A stretch of DNA of 64,000 nucleotides from Torreya grandis (taxonomy: Eukaryota > Streptophyta > Pinopsida > Cupressales > Taxaceae). The stretch is taken from the NCBI GenBank assembly GCA_037957365.1, contig JARHVA010000123.1, positions 902,501-966,500 on the forward strand, in the 5' to 3' direction. Below are positions 39,053 to 52,024 of this stretch, piece by piece. How positions within the stretch are numbered: the first letter of the stretch is position 1; every line of letters starts with the position of its first letter. The position numbers and the translations under genes are program-made. A model generated the notes under the pieces. That model was not told the origin of the DNA and ran no database searches. It saw only the letters and a program-made list of their open reading frames with translations.

Positions 39053-41402
39053 ACCACCTAAAAATATTTTAAAGTGGGTAATATGGATTTATGGTTTCAT
39101 TCCACCATTACTTGAGTTTTACATGTGGACATTACTATCAATGTACATAGGAAGGAGCAATAAAATTGGGTGTTATGTTGGGAAAAGAGGCACACACATA
39201 GATTTTAGTTTTGTCTCCATAATATGGATTTTAAAATGCAAAAGGGTTTGAATTTCTTAAGACAAGTAAGTAAAGCCTTTGGTTTTTTTGAATGTTTTCA
39301 ATTTTAGTGACATTGGAAATAATATGAGGTAGTTGTGTCATTTATCAATGCTTTTGCATTTTTGTTACACATATTGCATTTAATGTCATTATGTGGTTTA
39401 TCAAGTAGTAATTTGTATTATTTTTATGGCTAAGATAAGTTTTGAACTAGGATTTTTTTATTTTGGTTTTAAAACCCTATAATGGGGTTTCACCCATATG
39501 GTTTACACTCAAAATAATTTTGTGTTGTGATAGTATTTTGATTGGAAAATGATAGGGTATTAGTAAGACTATCACTGTGTTTTAATTTTCTATTTGGATG
39601 TTTTAAAAATTATGCGTTTTAGTGTTATTTAGAAACTTATCATTTATTTTACATGACCATAACCTTGGGAGTTGGTTCCCCATCTTATTGACGGTTGGGG
39701 TCATTTAAGGGCACCAATGGGGGGTTTATGGGACTGGTCAAGTGTGTTTTGATTCACTCTTTGTTGAAGGAATCAAACCATGGATGCTTGGTGGAGAAAG
39801 AGATTTAGAACTTGCATTTTTTTTATTGAATTACATTATCTATTATTGTTGATGTATTTTAATTATGTTTTTATAAGTTTGTAATGAAATGATTCATTAT
39901 GATAATGTTTAGCCTATTACATAAACTATGTTGAATATGATACCAGTTGTAATCATTTATCAAGTTATTAACTTTAAGGTGGATATTCTATATCAATAAT
40001 ACTTTGTGTGTGTATTGACCAATGAATCATATATTTTGATATGATTAAATAAAGTTGATGTTGTATAGGTATTTTGTAGGTGATTATTTTAACATGAAAT
40101 ATTTGTGTCTAATGTGGACACAAGTATGCAATATCATTCATACTTTTATTATTGTTATGAATCTTAGAAATTAACTTACCTTAGCTTGAATGAGAATTTT
40201 AATATGTTATGTTATAGTAATGGATTCATTTCTTCCATTGTTTTAACTTATAATTTGATTTTTCAACCTTTTAATGTAAGTATTTTGGGATGTTATGAAT
40301 CATAAGGCTTGTTTTTTATAAACATAATGTGTTTAGGGTCTTGTAGCTATGTTATATTCTTGTGCTATATATAGTCATTTTTGTTTAATATTGTGTTGCA
40401 TTTATTAAAGATCTAAAAGTGACTATGATTTGGTTTCAAGTTGAATATATGTGTTTATATCTTAGTTTTACATTTTTTAAAGTTAAAGGTTATGTGGAGT
40501 CATATGACTATGTGTTTTATAGTTTAATAATCTCTTTCTGAAAATGAATTTAGTATCTAGAAGACTACAGGGATTGTGTTGTAAGTACTTTAAGATATGG
40601 CCTATGAACTGGTGTTTGTTTGTGTGTTATACATATAAGTTATAATATGACTGAGTAGTGTCATGTTAACAAGTTCTAGGATGGCATTTCTATGTTGTCT
40701 TTTTATGTTATGAAATAAGTCTAAATTAAGTCAACGATGTATGGAAAAGTTATGTTATAAAATACTTGTATCCTAAGATAATTGGAATCAGTCATAAAAG
40801 TAACAGTTGGTTGATTAAACCTCTTATGGGTACTTGATGAAAAATTCCTTTATTTGATATAAGTTATTGATTTAGTGTATTGTATAAATGATTGGTGTGC
40901 ATAAAATCTCACTTACTTTATCAATTGATAGAGAATAGATAAAAGTAACAAGTCAAAGGTTGAAATGAAAGTCTTTAATGTTTTATTCATTAAATAATTT
41001 AAAGCATATATATAGATATGAATAATCTATCAATAATCCTATTTCATTTGTAATGGTTGACAAAATAGCAAGAGAGTGTTTATTATTGGTCTTTGAACTC
41101 TTTAGATTAATTGATTATTTTGATAATACAAGAAAATAAAACTTATGGTTATGCCCTTGTACATTAGTAAACCAATTCTAAGATATGTTAGGAACTATAA
41201 CTGAAATAACTCATAATAATAAATTATAATCTTGAGTAATTAATTGGGTCTCACTCATATTTCTTTGGTAGTTAACTAGTTGCACTTTATCTCTATGATA
41301 ACTTGTCTTGATGATTATTGAGTTGAATTGGAAGTAGTTGATTTAGTGTTTTTACATGAATATGTTAGACATAAATAAATATGTTATACTTCTCTTTGTT
41401 TG
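39053..41402 (+). repeat. 3' LTR of element D, second piece
   Basis: Starts with the ACCAC duplication and aligns with 5' LTR positions of about 11.71-14.07 kb. It ends at CTCTTTGTTTG, where the 5' LTR continues GAATCATG but here element E begins. Confidence 0.85.
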
Positions 41403-42572
41403 TGTGAATTAGGAATTTGACTGAAGAGAGGTGATTAGTATTATGTTAGTCCAAAAATGCAAATAAATTGATAAACACATGCTAATTAGCATAAATCTCT
41501 AGGCCTAGTTAATAAGGTGAGCTTAATAACAAAAATAAATGAAAAGCACAACTAAAAACTAAAGAAAAATAAGAATCCTTCACCTCATTTAAATGCTTGT
41601 TGTAGTGGTTTGCTCAGCTTGTGCTCATGAAGTCTTCGTCAAAGGAGGCTTGTCTATCTCATCTTCTCATTGGCACCTTGTGGCTTTGGCTTGGCTTGGC
41701 TCAATATTTTGGAATCATAAATTTGGAATGTGAGATATCTTGGAATCAATTTTACATAGTAAATTTGCACAAATAAAGCTTAAAATTTAATAGGTAAGGC
41801 CTCCTATTTATAGATTTTTGAGATTGCTTAGAATCAACCTGAACCGTCCATCTTGAGATGAAGATGTGTGGTTGAGGATTAATTCAATTTTTAGAATTAA
41901 ATATATAATTATCCTCATCATGAAATTGGAAAAAGAGGCATTGAAGAGGCATGGAGGGTCATTATGAGGCATGGGAGACCCATAATCCTGATATTTTTGG
42001 CATTTATGGCCTAAGGATGTCTTCCCAAAAAATGAGGTCACCTGATGATGTAACTATTAAATATTCATTTATAAAAACAAGTTTTCAAAAATATTCCATG
42101 GAATTACTAATTAGGCCTTGATTTTTATTAATTAGCTCTTAAGCATGATTAAGCACTTTATTCACAAATTACTCAAATTGATCATAATGCCTTGTTATTG
42201 GTCCAAAATTTGACTAGATTGGAATTAGAAGTCAATGTCAGATGCATTGGATCCATTATCTCATTTAGGATGTTGTCAACATAAGATTAAAAAAAGGCAC
42301 ATGTCCCATACAATAAATTTGATATAAAATAGCAATCTAGTGCACCCACGTGCGAAATTGGCATTTTCACTCGAAATGATTTGATCAAAGTTAGTTAGCC
42401 CATAAATTGTATTACCCAATTTAATGATACTATAGCCAAAATTGGCACTTGAATATATCAATTTAAACTCATTTAATGTGATTTATTAATTTTAGGTCAA
42501 ATTGTGTACTTTGGTGGAAATTAGTCAAAATCCTAGTTGGAGGTTATCGGTGGCCAAATTTAGGTGTCTACA
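41403..42572 (-). repeat. 3' LTR of element E
   Basis: Plus-strand ends are TGTGAATTAG and ...GGTGTCTACA, so the minus strand starts TGTAGACACC, a common plant Ty3/gypsy LTR start. Its left edge coincides with the break in the D LTR, and GTTTG (41,398-41,402) is the likely target duplication. A minus-strand TATAAATA lies at 41,805-41,812. The partner LTR is not in the window, so the 1,170-bp length rests on the termini alone. Confidence 0.7.
41805..41812 (-). promoter_or_regulatory. TATA box of the E LTR
   Basis: On the minus strand, CTATAAATAGGAGGCC is a strong plant TATA context in the expected part of the LTR. Transcription would start some 25-35 bp further along the minus strand. Confidence 0.6.
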
Positions 42573-42600
42573 ATTTTCTCCTATTTGGGAAGGCATTGAA
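42573..42600 (-). other. Purine-rich tract next to the E LTR
   Basis: The minus strand reads AATAGGAGAAAAT directly before TGTAGACACC. It is a short, imperfect polypurine tract. Confidence 0.4.
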
Positions 42601-42845
42601 ATATATAAGCACAATAACATATTCTTAAAGAATGAAAATTTCATGTATGCCTACAATTGCAATGATGATAAACTAATTATATAATTGTTTTCCCCCTTGA
42701 GGGAATAATTGACACAAGTAGGTTGGCAAATGGTCCCTCGATAAGAAGCAAAATGAGGGGACCAAAGAAAGGAAAGATGATGGGGTGAAAACATAATGAT
42801 TTTTAAAAATTAGTCAAAATTATTGAGAATGCAAGTGGGATAGTG

Positions 42846-43119
42846 TACAATGGTTTTCTCAAAGGTGGTTATAAGCATTATACCTCGATAGTGGCAATGT
42901 GGTATGATAACACAATGACTTTCTTGAAGGCAGTTATAATCATTAATAAGATGGAGTTGCCCTAGTTAGGACAAACAAATAAGATAACAACATGCCCCTA
43001 AATGGGAAAAAAATTAAAATGGTGAGAACAAAATGATTTTCTCAAAGGTGGTTATAATCATTAAGAAATACAGGTGTGATGATGTACAATGATTTACCCA
43101 TAGGTTGTTATAATTATTA
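42846..43119. repeat. Degenerate 35-bp repeat in element E
   Basis: Four copies resembling CAATGATTTTCTCAAAGGTG followed by GTTATAATCATTA lie at 42,846, 42,911, 43,028 and 43,085, dispersed between the LTR and the gag end. Confidence 0.65.
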
Positions 43120-43189
43120 GATGTTGATTATGGAAAACATGATAAACTAGGCCAAGGATAATGATCCATGTAATTTTGTGAAGTGGTAT

Positions 43190-46100
43190 TTTTTAGAAAT
43201 GGTCTAGATTGATTAGTGCTCAATCTAGGATTAATGGACACGGTATTAACATTACCCCCTACAATATGACCTACAACCCTATTGTCATGTGCAACTACAT
43301 GGTAGGTTTGTTGGTTGTTACCATTTTGACTTAGTTTTGTCCATTATTCTAACATTGTGGGTTTTGTTATTAATTCTACTGATTTTATTGGTTTGGCCTT
43401 TGATTTTGATATTGCTGATTTTATTGTTAGACTGGCTAGTGTTGTTATTGCTAATTTTTATGTTGCTATTTTGTGTTATGTTGGGGAAAGGGGTTTTGAT
43501 AAATCCTAAGAGTTTGATTGGAGTTGGAAGCACCATTATCCACTGTTATCTCCCCATTATCCAACATATTCCCAATCAAATGCTTTATTTGCACATATCT
43601 TCATAAATTATGCCCGTTGACCTGATGATATTTGTAAAATTCATTTTTATGGTACCAATCAGGATAAAGAATACCTTGTGGATAATGCTTTGGTATAGGC
43701 CAACTAATCAGATTAACAATGATAAGTTTACAAAATATAGACTCAATAGGCTCTCCTAGGTCACTAAAGACATGATGCATAGGCACAATTCTCCTTGGAG
43801 AAGGGGTCTATAATGGTAAAAGTTGTTGCATTTGTTGTGCAGATCTTGGTTGTTGTGCTTGCGACATTGGTTAGGAGTTTGTTGGGTAGGATTAAGATGA
43901 AAAGGTGGTATAACTAATGTTTACACTATTTATACATGATGTGACTCGGTTACTCCATTACCCACAACATTCCTATTGTGGCTGAATTGCTTTGGTCTAT
44001 CTTGGTTATTGGCCTATGTTAGTTGTGATGCTTGCACTTGAATTGGATGTTGTTTTTAGCCACTTCCCTGATTGGTCACTTGATTCTAATTAGTTGGCAT
44101 AAGCTTGATGATCCCTTTATTAATAAGGTCTCACTCAATCAACAAGCCTTTGTCGATGATCTCCTTGAAAGTATGTGCACATTGTAGTTCCAGATGATAA
44201 GCTATCTCACTATGTAAATTTTTAGTAAACATAATGGCTAATTTTTTATCTAATAAACTTTGGGTGAATCAGCTTGAAAGGGATCTCCATCATTTTAGAT
44301 AACTTTCAAAACTCTCACTAGCCTTTTGTTTTGTTTGTGTTAAGTCAACTAATGAAATCTCATGTTCAAGATTATATGAAAAGTACTACATAAACTTATC
44401 AAAAAGATCATCAAAATCTGTTACTAAATTCTTGGGAAACTTTAAAAACCACTCCAAGGCTTGTCCAGCCAAGCTCTTTGGAAATAACAATAAAAGGTAT
44501 ATATCTCTATATACCACTAGTTGACATACGATAAAGAATTTGGTTAAATGGGCCTGAGGGTCAACTTTCCTTTTGTATTTTTTGAATTTTAGTGGTTCGT
44601 ATCTTGGAGGAAATGGTATTTGAAAGTAATCCATTTTGAATGGATAAGAACACATGTCATCCAACTTAGATTTTTTAGTCTATTTTCTAGCCTAAATGAT
44701 AGCAATTACATCCTTCATCTATTACAATTCTTGGGATAGGAAACTGGAAAGAACATTGGTTTGAGGGAGTATATTGGTTTTGGTAGATGGTTGGGAGGTC
44801 ACAAGTTGGACATTTTGACCAAGGTATGATGGAGATATATGTTGGGGTATATTATTTTGGTTAGGAAATGGACCAAGAATATGCATACATGGATTAGGAT
44901 ATACTTGTAATTACACATTTGGTTGTGTGATATTTTGGTTTGGGTTGGCTATGAAGGTTTGACTTGGAGGATTTTATGGTTGGGATGGAGGGATATAACT
45001 ATACTATGCCTGTTGTGGTTGAAAAAGGACATGTTTCTGACTAATCAAATCTTGCTATTGAGTGGGAACTTATGGCATATTTTGAACTAATTGTTGTCTA
45101 GTAAGTACTTGAGAAATATGGGAGCCTCTTTGTTGCACGAACCCTTGTTAGGAAGGAAAATCATGTTGAATATTCTGATTGCTAACCAATATTTACACAT
45201 TGTTGGCTAGTCAACATTTGGTTTTGGATTGATACACCAGTTTGTAACTAAGGAGGTATATTTTCCACTACCTGATGAGATGGAACATTAGTTTCCCCTT
45301 GAGGTGGCAATATATTCAGCCTCTATTGTGTTGGTACACTAGATTGTGCTTTTTGTTATGGAATACTACTCATCACTTGTTGAGGAGGAGTAGGATTCAT
45401 CATATTTGGCTATTGAGGCATGACATTGGTTGTTGGTTGACTACCTAATCCTATTGATTGCATACTTGATGAAGCAACTAGTTGAGGTTGGGATGCAAAA
45501 ACTCCTGCTCCCTGGTATGATATTCCACTCATGGCATTAACTATAGGCACATGTTTTTTACTAGTTATTTGTGCATTAGTACCACTTTGATTTGGATTGG
45601 ATGTTTCTTACACATTGTCTACTATATTTTGCTCATTATTCTATGTAAAAACATAAGACACTTATTTAATAATGGGTATATGTAGCAAGTTGTCTACCGA
45701 AGTGTTTTACATCAATGGGTATGAACTTTGATTATCTTGACCAGTTAACTCTATCAAAACTCCTATTGAAAGAACTAAGTCAATAAGAGGTTTTCTCACC
45801 ATGGTTATCTGATTGAAATTACATGCTAGATTTAGGTAGGTTTAATATGTTGTATGGATTTGGTTGAAGTGGTCTTCCATTTGTTTTTTTCCTTTATTAT
45901 GAATATTAGGGTCTTAATACATTGGTTAGACTAGATCCAAAGGATTTCTAAAGAAGCCCATTGATCGTAAATTATGTTATGGGGCATTCTTACTAGGCTT
46001 GGTAAATTCTCATGAGGGAAGTCTGCTAGAAACTTAGCCCCTACCTCTATGGCTCAAACCAAAATCTCATCTTTGTTCTCCAACAAATGATGCTCAAACA

Positions 46101-46422
46101 AAAATGGATTATACATGGAATGCATATTAGTATAACATGACTGTTAAAGAACTAGTTCATCAGTTATGAGTATTGTAGCTAGGTATTATGCAGTTTATTC
46201 TTGGTCTTATTATGAATAAGGTGGTGTATTAACCAAATACTTAGCCAATGGATCTTGGCTTTGTGCCCCTAATTGAGTATTATAAGAGGGATAAAGATCC
46301 ATCTCATAAAAATTATTACCCACGTAGGGGTCTTGCACCATTTCTTCTTACACAACCACATTACTAATCCTTGGATTATACATGAGTCCACTATGAGTGT
46401 AGGAATACATGTTGAGATCCAT
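43190..46422 (-). pseudogene. gag of element E, first copy
   Basis: An ATG at 46,422 opens MDLNMYSYTHSGLMYNP. The conserved core is open at 44,664-44,386 and includes YEPLKFKKYKRKVDPQAHL, FPKSLAGQALEWFL and FDDLFDKF, matching the retrotransposon gag domain (FxKYxGxxDPxxHL...L.G.AL.W...L......F.DL...F). The C-terminal part (about 43.8-43.5 kb) reads WYHKNEFYKYHQVNGHNL and GNMLDNGEI, the Tat-type gag end. Stops and frameshifts break the rest. It would have been the capsid protein. The region about 43.15-44.22 kb is duplicated at 62.93-64.0 kb. Confidence 0.8.
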
Positions 46423-48860
46423 AGTTAATGCTTTGTGATAGAAAGGGAAGAGATTTCTACAAAATCTAAAAGTACAATGTCTAAAAATATGATGTTCAAA
46501 CTTGGTCTAGATTCATCAAAAGGATCAAAAGGTTTATGCAAAGATTTATGATAACACAAGCAACCGTTAAGTGTCTAACGTTACATGTCTTACATAAAAA
46601 AATTAAGTAAATGAGCCAAAAATAATAATAATAACATTAAGGTTAAAGTGTTTCAAATCAGTCTTATCTAGGAAATTAAAAGTTGTTAGGTCTTTTGACC
46701 AAATGCGATGTCAAAAGCTAGGCTCAACAAGGCATGCGCTAGGACTCTTGGCCAAATGATGTCAAAAGCTAGACTTTGAAAATAGATGAAATTTTTAATC
46801 CAACAGATTTGAAACACTTCTAACAAACATTAAGAATTTGATTCTTTGACATGTAATCGATCAAATAAGTATAAGGTATGAAACAAAAGGCACTTTAGAG
46901 ATAGTTATTTTCTCACAAATAATGGTATAAAACTTGGTTTTTTTGACAAATAAGCTAGACAAAAGTGAATGGCATAATTTTACTAGATAAAATTTTACAA
47001 AATTATACTCAAATTGATTTGAAAAATGTAGGAACAAATTTGAAATCTATACAAGAGGGCCTATGAAACAATATCTAAAATATTTTGGGCAATGTAACAA
47101 TGCTAGACTACCCAAAAGATGTGACAAAATGCTTGTTTCAAAAACTCTCTAAGGCAAAGATAATTTTTCAAAAATTTGATAGCATAATAATACCTTTCTT
47201 AACTCAAAATGTTATGGAGCATAGACTTAAAGTGAAAGTGTTTAACATGAAATGACATAATTTTATCAAGTGGTGATAATGAGCATGAGTCTTAAACGGC
47301 CTTCAATCCAAATTAGAAATTAAACCTAAGTTCCCTCAAGTTTAGTTCAAATGGCAAACCCACTTAACACATCAACCCTTTGAACTTATAAAGGTGTAAT
47401 TTTGAATTTAGATTATAAATGGACTTAAACAACTTTGACAAAGGTCTAGACTCAATTGGGTAGCATAATTGTGCTAAAGTGGATAATATGACTCCATGTT
47501 TTGATGAAATTTGAACAAGGCAAATTGATTATTTCATGTGGGCAACATAACACCTCTTTGTTCAAAGGAAAATGAGTACCATGTGTTTGGTTTGAATTGT
47601 TTTTTTACACCAAGTTTTGAATCCAAACAAGACTTTAATTTAGGACAAAACCAACTAATTAATCACTCTTAGATCCTAAACTAATAAAGTTACTTGGTAT
47701 TGTTGGAATCCATCAATATACATCATTTGAGAGGATTTTAAGTCTTCATCCAAAAGTAAATGCACATTATATAGTAGGGATTTTACACCCCCTTCTCTCA
47801 AATGAAAGTATTATGATATGGACTTTGAGGTGCACCTTGCACCAACAATACTTCTATGACAAGTAGGGATTTGTCTAAGATCTACAAGTTTTCAAACATT
47901 CAAGGGGAATCAATTAAATAATGACTTTCATGTCAAATAATGTAAAATAAAAGCATGGATTTTTGGTATGTATCACTTGGCTTGTTGTAAAAAGGTCTAG
48001 TACTTTTTGAAACCACTACATCTTATTGTTTGCTCAGTGTAGTGTGATTCCAAAGTGCCACCACGTCCTGTGTATAACACCAATATGGAGCCAAATGAAG
48101 TCAATGTCAGGAGGTGAAACCCTGGGTAAAAACTTCCCTAAAGAACTTGTGGGATGTCCCTTTACAAGCCAAGTTTACATGAAATAAAGAAAACATAAAA
48201 TATAAAGACTTTAGGGTCATTGTCAAGGTCACCCAATACTTTTGTGAGTTTTGTGGAGTGCTTTAGATGACATTCTTTCTATGCCTTGGATTAGGCAATT
48301 TGAAAATAATGAAATCACTTTTGATTCTAAAGGTTCCCTAAAGGGGAAAATGGAAGAGCATACATGTAACATCCCTATATTTTGCAAAAACAAAGTGTTA
48401 ATTGAAACAATGAAAACAAAATTTAAAAGTGTGTTCAATTTTAAGCCCAAATGAAAGATTTGGTAGTGTTCTTTTGACCCCTTGGTCTTAAGTTGTAACT
48501 TTGAAAGACTTCACTTAAGCCTCTAAATTTTTCATTAAGCACCAAAAAAAGGTTCCTAATTAATTTTAAAATCATTCAAAAGGTGGTCTAAAACATGATT
48601 TATCAAATTTGAAATCCGTTGATTACTTATCTACCCTTAAGGCATCACCCCAAAAGCAAATGTGTTAGATTAGAAACATCTAAATAGATTTTTAAAACTT
48701 TGTAAAAACTCTATGAAAATTGAATTTAAACTAATATCAAATTCTAAAATTTTAGGAAAATAACACATTGTTTTAAATTAAAAATCATCCAAAATGGAGT
48801 CCATATGACCCCAAACCAAGAATTTTAAAATAGCCTTTTAACTCTCAGGTTTCACACAAT
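46423..48860. other. Unassigned part of element E
   Basis: If the gag copy to its left is a normal element start, this would be a 5' leader, but no LTR copy matching 41,403-42,572 was found here. Frames are short; the overlapping frames at 48,229-48,454 match nothing I know. Confidence 0.4.
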
Positions 48861-49435
48861 CGAGTTGGGATTTGAGTTGGGGCAAGTTGGGTTGAGTTGA
48901 GACAAGTTGAGATCTGATTCAAGGTGAGTTAGGTCAAGTCAGGCCAAGTTGAGATCTGAGTTAGGGTGAGTTGGGTTGAGTCAAGCTAAGTTGGGATCCA
49001 AGTCAAGGTGAGTTGGGTCAAGTCAAGCCATGTTGGGATCTAAGTCAGGAAGAGTTAGATCAAGTCAGGTCAAGTTGGGATCTAAGTCAGGGTGATTTGG
49101 GTCAAGTTGGGCCAAGTTGGGATCTGAGTTAAGGTGAGTTGGGTCAAGTCAAGTTGAGTTAAGATCTGAGTCAAGGCAAGTTGGGTCAAGTCAGGATAAG
49201 TTAGGATCTGAGTTAGGGTGAGTTGCATTAATTCAAGTGGAATTATGATTTGATTCATGGTGAGTTAGGTCAAATCAAGCTAAGCTAGGTCAGAGTTAAG
49301 GTGATTTAGGCTAAGTCAGGATGAGTTAGGATCTAAGTCAGAGTGATTTGGGTCGAGTCAAGCTAAGTTGGGATCTGAGTCAAGGTGACTTGGGTCAAGT
49401 CAAGCTGAGCTAGGATCTGAGTCAGGGTGAGTTAG
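48861..49435. repeat. 42-bp minisatellite, about 13-14 copies
   Basis: The unit contains GTTGGGATCTGAGTC followed by AAGGTGAGTTGGGTCAAGTC, repeated with a period of about 42 bp and moderate divergence. Because 42 is a multiple of three, one minus-strand frame gives a repeating peptide LDPTHLDSDPNL, broken by TGA at a fixed point. Ogre/Tat elements often have tandem repeats near the pol-LTR boundary. Confidence 0.9.
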
Positions 49436-50400
49436 CATATGGATTGACCATAAGGTGGTGTAGAACTAAGGTGAGGTCCAAACCTAGCATGTCATAATAA
49501 GGCTATGCAAAGATATCTACAAATTATCTCAATAGAACTATAAAGACTTCATGTTCTTCCCTAGTGAGGGACACACCTAATTTTATTCTTTTTAGATCTG
49601 ATGGAGTCTTGATATTTACCTCTTTATAACTTCAACTACAAGGGTCAAACCATCTTCTAGGATAGTAGGAAAAGACTTGAACTATTGGATTATATCAGGG
49701 TCCTCTGTTAGGATTTGATCTTCAATGTCTCCTGGGCATGACAAATCTGAGTCCCCAATGGGAGATCTTGCCATGTGACAAAAATAGTCAAACATTTTTA
49801 AATAATTTGATCAAATACTTATTGTTGCACAAAACTATACTCAAATCCATAAGCAAGTTCATCATTGGTGGTATCCTCATCTAAATTTGAAGAAGAATGA
49901 ACACCCCCATCTAACGGTGCCTAAAATAGGTTTTCACCACTAGACTGGCCTTTATCTTTACTTTTTCCCTAGTTAGAAAACACCTTAAAGAGATTTTCAC
50001 TTGGGGACCTCAATGTTTTATTTATTTATTTTTGGCTAAGGGTGTTCACTCGCTCTCTAAAATAGGTTTCAGGATCCATTATAATTAAGAATCCTAATTT
50101 ATGATCTCCCAATAAAATGTTTTCTCTAAGGCATAAAAAGTCATAGAATGTCTCATCATTTTGAAACTCATCAATTAGCAAATGAGATTATTGTTTGTCC
50201 TAATCTATTAGTTAGGGATAGTATAATGGCAATGGGTTTTGATAAATTATTGGGGTAATAGTACATATGGCATTATTATCAAATAGGTTAGTATCATCTA
50301 AGTCATCAAAAGTGATGTTATGATCAGACTCTACTTCACTATCAGCATCATCATCACTAGCCACCAGTCATGGGACTTGAATAATATATGTGGGGTCACC
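49436..50400 (-). pseudogene. Acidic linker region of element E (decayed)
   Basis: The minus strand reads protein-like stretches rich in Asp, Glu and Ser, such as ASDDDADSEVESDHNITFDD and DEDTTNDELAYGFEYSF, with stops. An acidic linker between the G-patch and RT is typical of Tat/Ogre polyproteins. RT itself does not follow; the 42-bp repeat does. Confidence 0.45.
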
Positions 50401-50520
50401 CCCAAGTGATTTAAATCCAAGTCCGTAGAGTCTTTTATACTTAATCATGGAAATTGGCTCAATTGTTCCTTACTGACTTGGTATGAGGCCTCTTCCTTCA
50501 TAATCTTGATGCTCCATGAT
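50401..50520 (-). pseudogene. G-patch-like motif of element E
   Basis: The minus strand reads MEHQDYEGRGLIPSQ, then GTIEPISMIKYKRLYGLGF. The pattern GxGL....G..EPI......GLGY resembles the glycine-rich motif following the protease in Tat/Ogre elements. One stop lies inside. Confidence 0.55.
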
Positions 50521-50934
50521 CCTATTGGGAATAGGATACTTTTCACTTTTGTAACAATCAACTTGGTTTTTATTGTACAACCATGATTCATCCCCTTCAA
50601 GAGGGTCTGGTTCTAGGCCAAATGTTGGTACAAACATGACAAGTCCCTTATCTCTATTATTTTTTTACCAATGCATGTTTGGGGTATTTTTAGGTCACCC
50701 AAAGGTCTTTGGATTCTAAGGAAGATTGGAAATATGGAAGGTATCATGGGTCACATACTCTCCTGGCCCATTATTTTAAATGGTGAAATGATTGGAAGCT
50801 TTAGAAGGTGGCATGTGGGAAAGGGAATCTAAGGTATTAGGATCTATGCAATTATCTTATAGAGGATCAATAAGTATGGCATTTCCTTTATCTTGATTGA
50901 AACTTGGATTCATGTCATATTAGTAATTGTATCT

Positions 50935-51330
50935 TTAAAACTCAACTTCAAGATGTTTGTAGTGTTCATATGGGTGTAAATCTCTTAGAATATTCACTTC
51001 CATATCTAAGTGGGAGAACTTGATACATTGGTGTAGCATTGATGGAACTCCATGAATATCATGAAACCAAGGCCTACCTAGAAGCATATTATATGACAAC
51101 TCAAGATCTAGCAAATGGTAAAGTGTATCATGGGTCAAAGTCTCAATGATAATTGGTAAGCTAATGGTGCCTTGTGATTTTCTTTCCTGATTATCATAGA
51201 CTTTGATAGTTATCATTTCTAGCTAGAGATCTACCATTGTGTACCCAAGAATATTGATGAGATTTAGAGACACTATGTTGAGGCCTAATCCATTGTCTAT
51301 AAGGACACAATTCACTTTATACCACTTTAT
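50935..51330 (-). pseudogene. Aspartic protease of element E (decayed)
   Basis: The open part 51,216-50,935 reads MITIKVYDNQERKSQGTISL and YNMLLGRPWFHDIHGVPSML, then HQCIKF. LLGRPWxHxxxxVPSxLHQxxKF is a hallmark of Tat/Ogre proteases. Just upstream, after a TAG, comes CVLIDNGLGLNIVSLNLINI. Here DNG stands at the active site, where D-[STD]-G is usual. A frameshift near 51,320 separates it from the upstream linker. Confidence 0.85.
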
Positions 51331-51826
51331 ATAAACTTCTTGTATAATGGATTATTATGGAGTGGGCCAAGGGAAGACATATCACTTTGGTTGAATGTGA
51401 CTTGTTGGGTTAGAGTTAGGTGTCCAAATAAAGCTTGAAATTTATCAGTGGATAAGTCACTGGCAATAGTGGATTAGGTTAAAAATCATTCAAAATATTC
51501 TTGTAAATTGTTGACATCCATAGTAAATCTAAAATAGAAATTTGTCATGGTGTCTTCTATAATTATTTCACGATATCAAACTTCTTGTCTTCATTAACGG
51601 TGAATGATTTATTTTGAGGCTAAATGGTTGGTTGGATAACATGCAAAGTGGAAGATGGTTGTGGACCTGGGATAGTAATATTTGAACTTCAAGTTGTGAT
51701 TTCATAATCAAGATTAGATGCTAGACCATAAATGCTAAAAAATTTTGGGAATGGTTTAGGACCAGATAAGACAAGTCTTGATTGCTGGTGCACTTGTATA
51801 TGGTCATGTGGAAAGGGTGAGTTATT

Positions 51827-51831
51827 GATAT
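51827..51831. other. Target site duplication GATAT, left copy
   Basis: Perfect match to 62,862-62,866, immediately outside the TG/CA ends of element G. Confidence 0.9.
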
Positions 51832-51992
51832 TGTTAGGTGAATATTTTGTCACCAACTAATTGATGAGAAAAATAGGTCTCTTCAACCATAGCATAGGGA
51901 GATTGATCATCCAAATGTGTGGGTTTGCAACATCAAAAGGGGACAAATCTCTCCTCTCATCAAGGGGAGGTTCCCTTATAACTATGTGGAGC

Positions 51993-52024
<32 letters not shown>

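Noticed and set aside
43289..43606. Hydrophobic, Leu-rich plus-strand frame that looks like a membrane protein
   Set aside because: Antisense to the Asn/Gln/Lys/Ile-rich end of gag; the duplicate at 62,986-63,368 shows the same artefact.
48861..49435. CRISPR-like array
   Set aside because: The units are contiguous and diverged with no unique spacers; it is a eukaryotic minisatellite within a retrotransposon.
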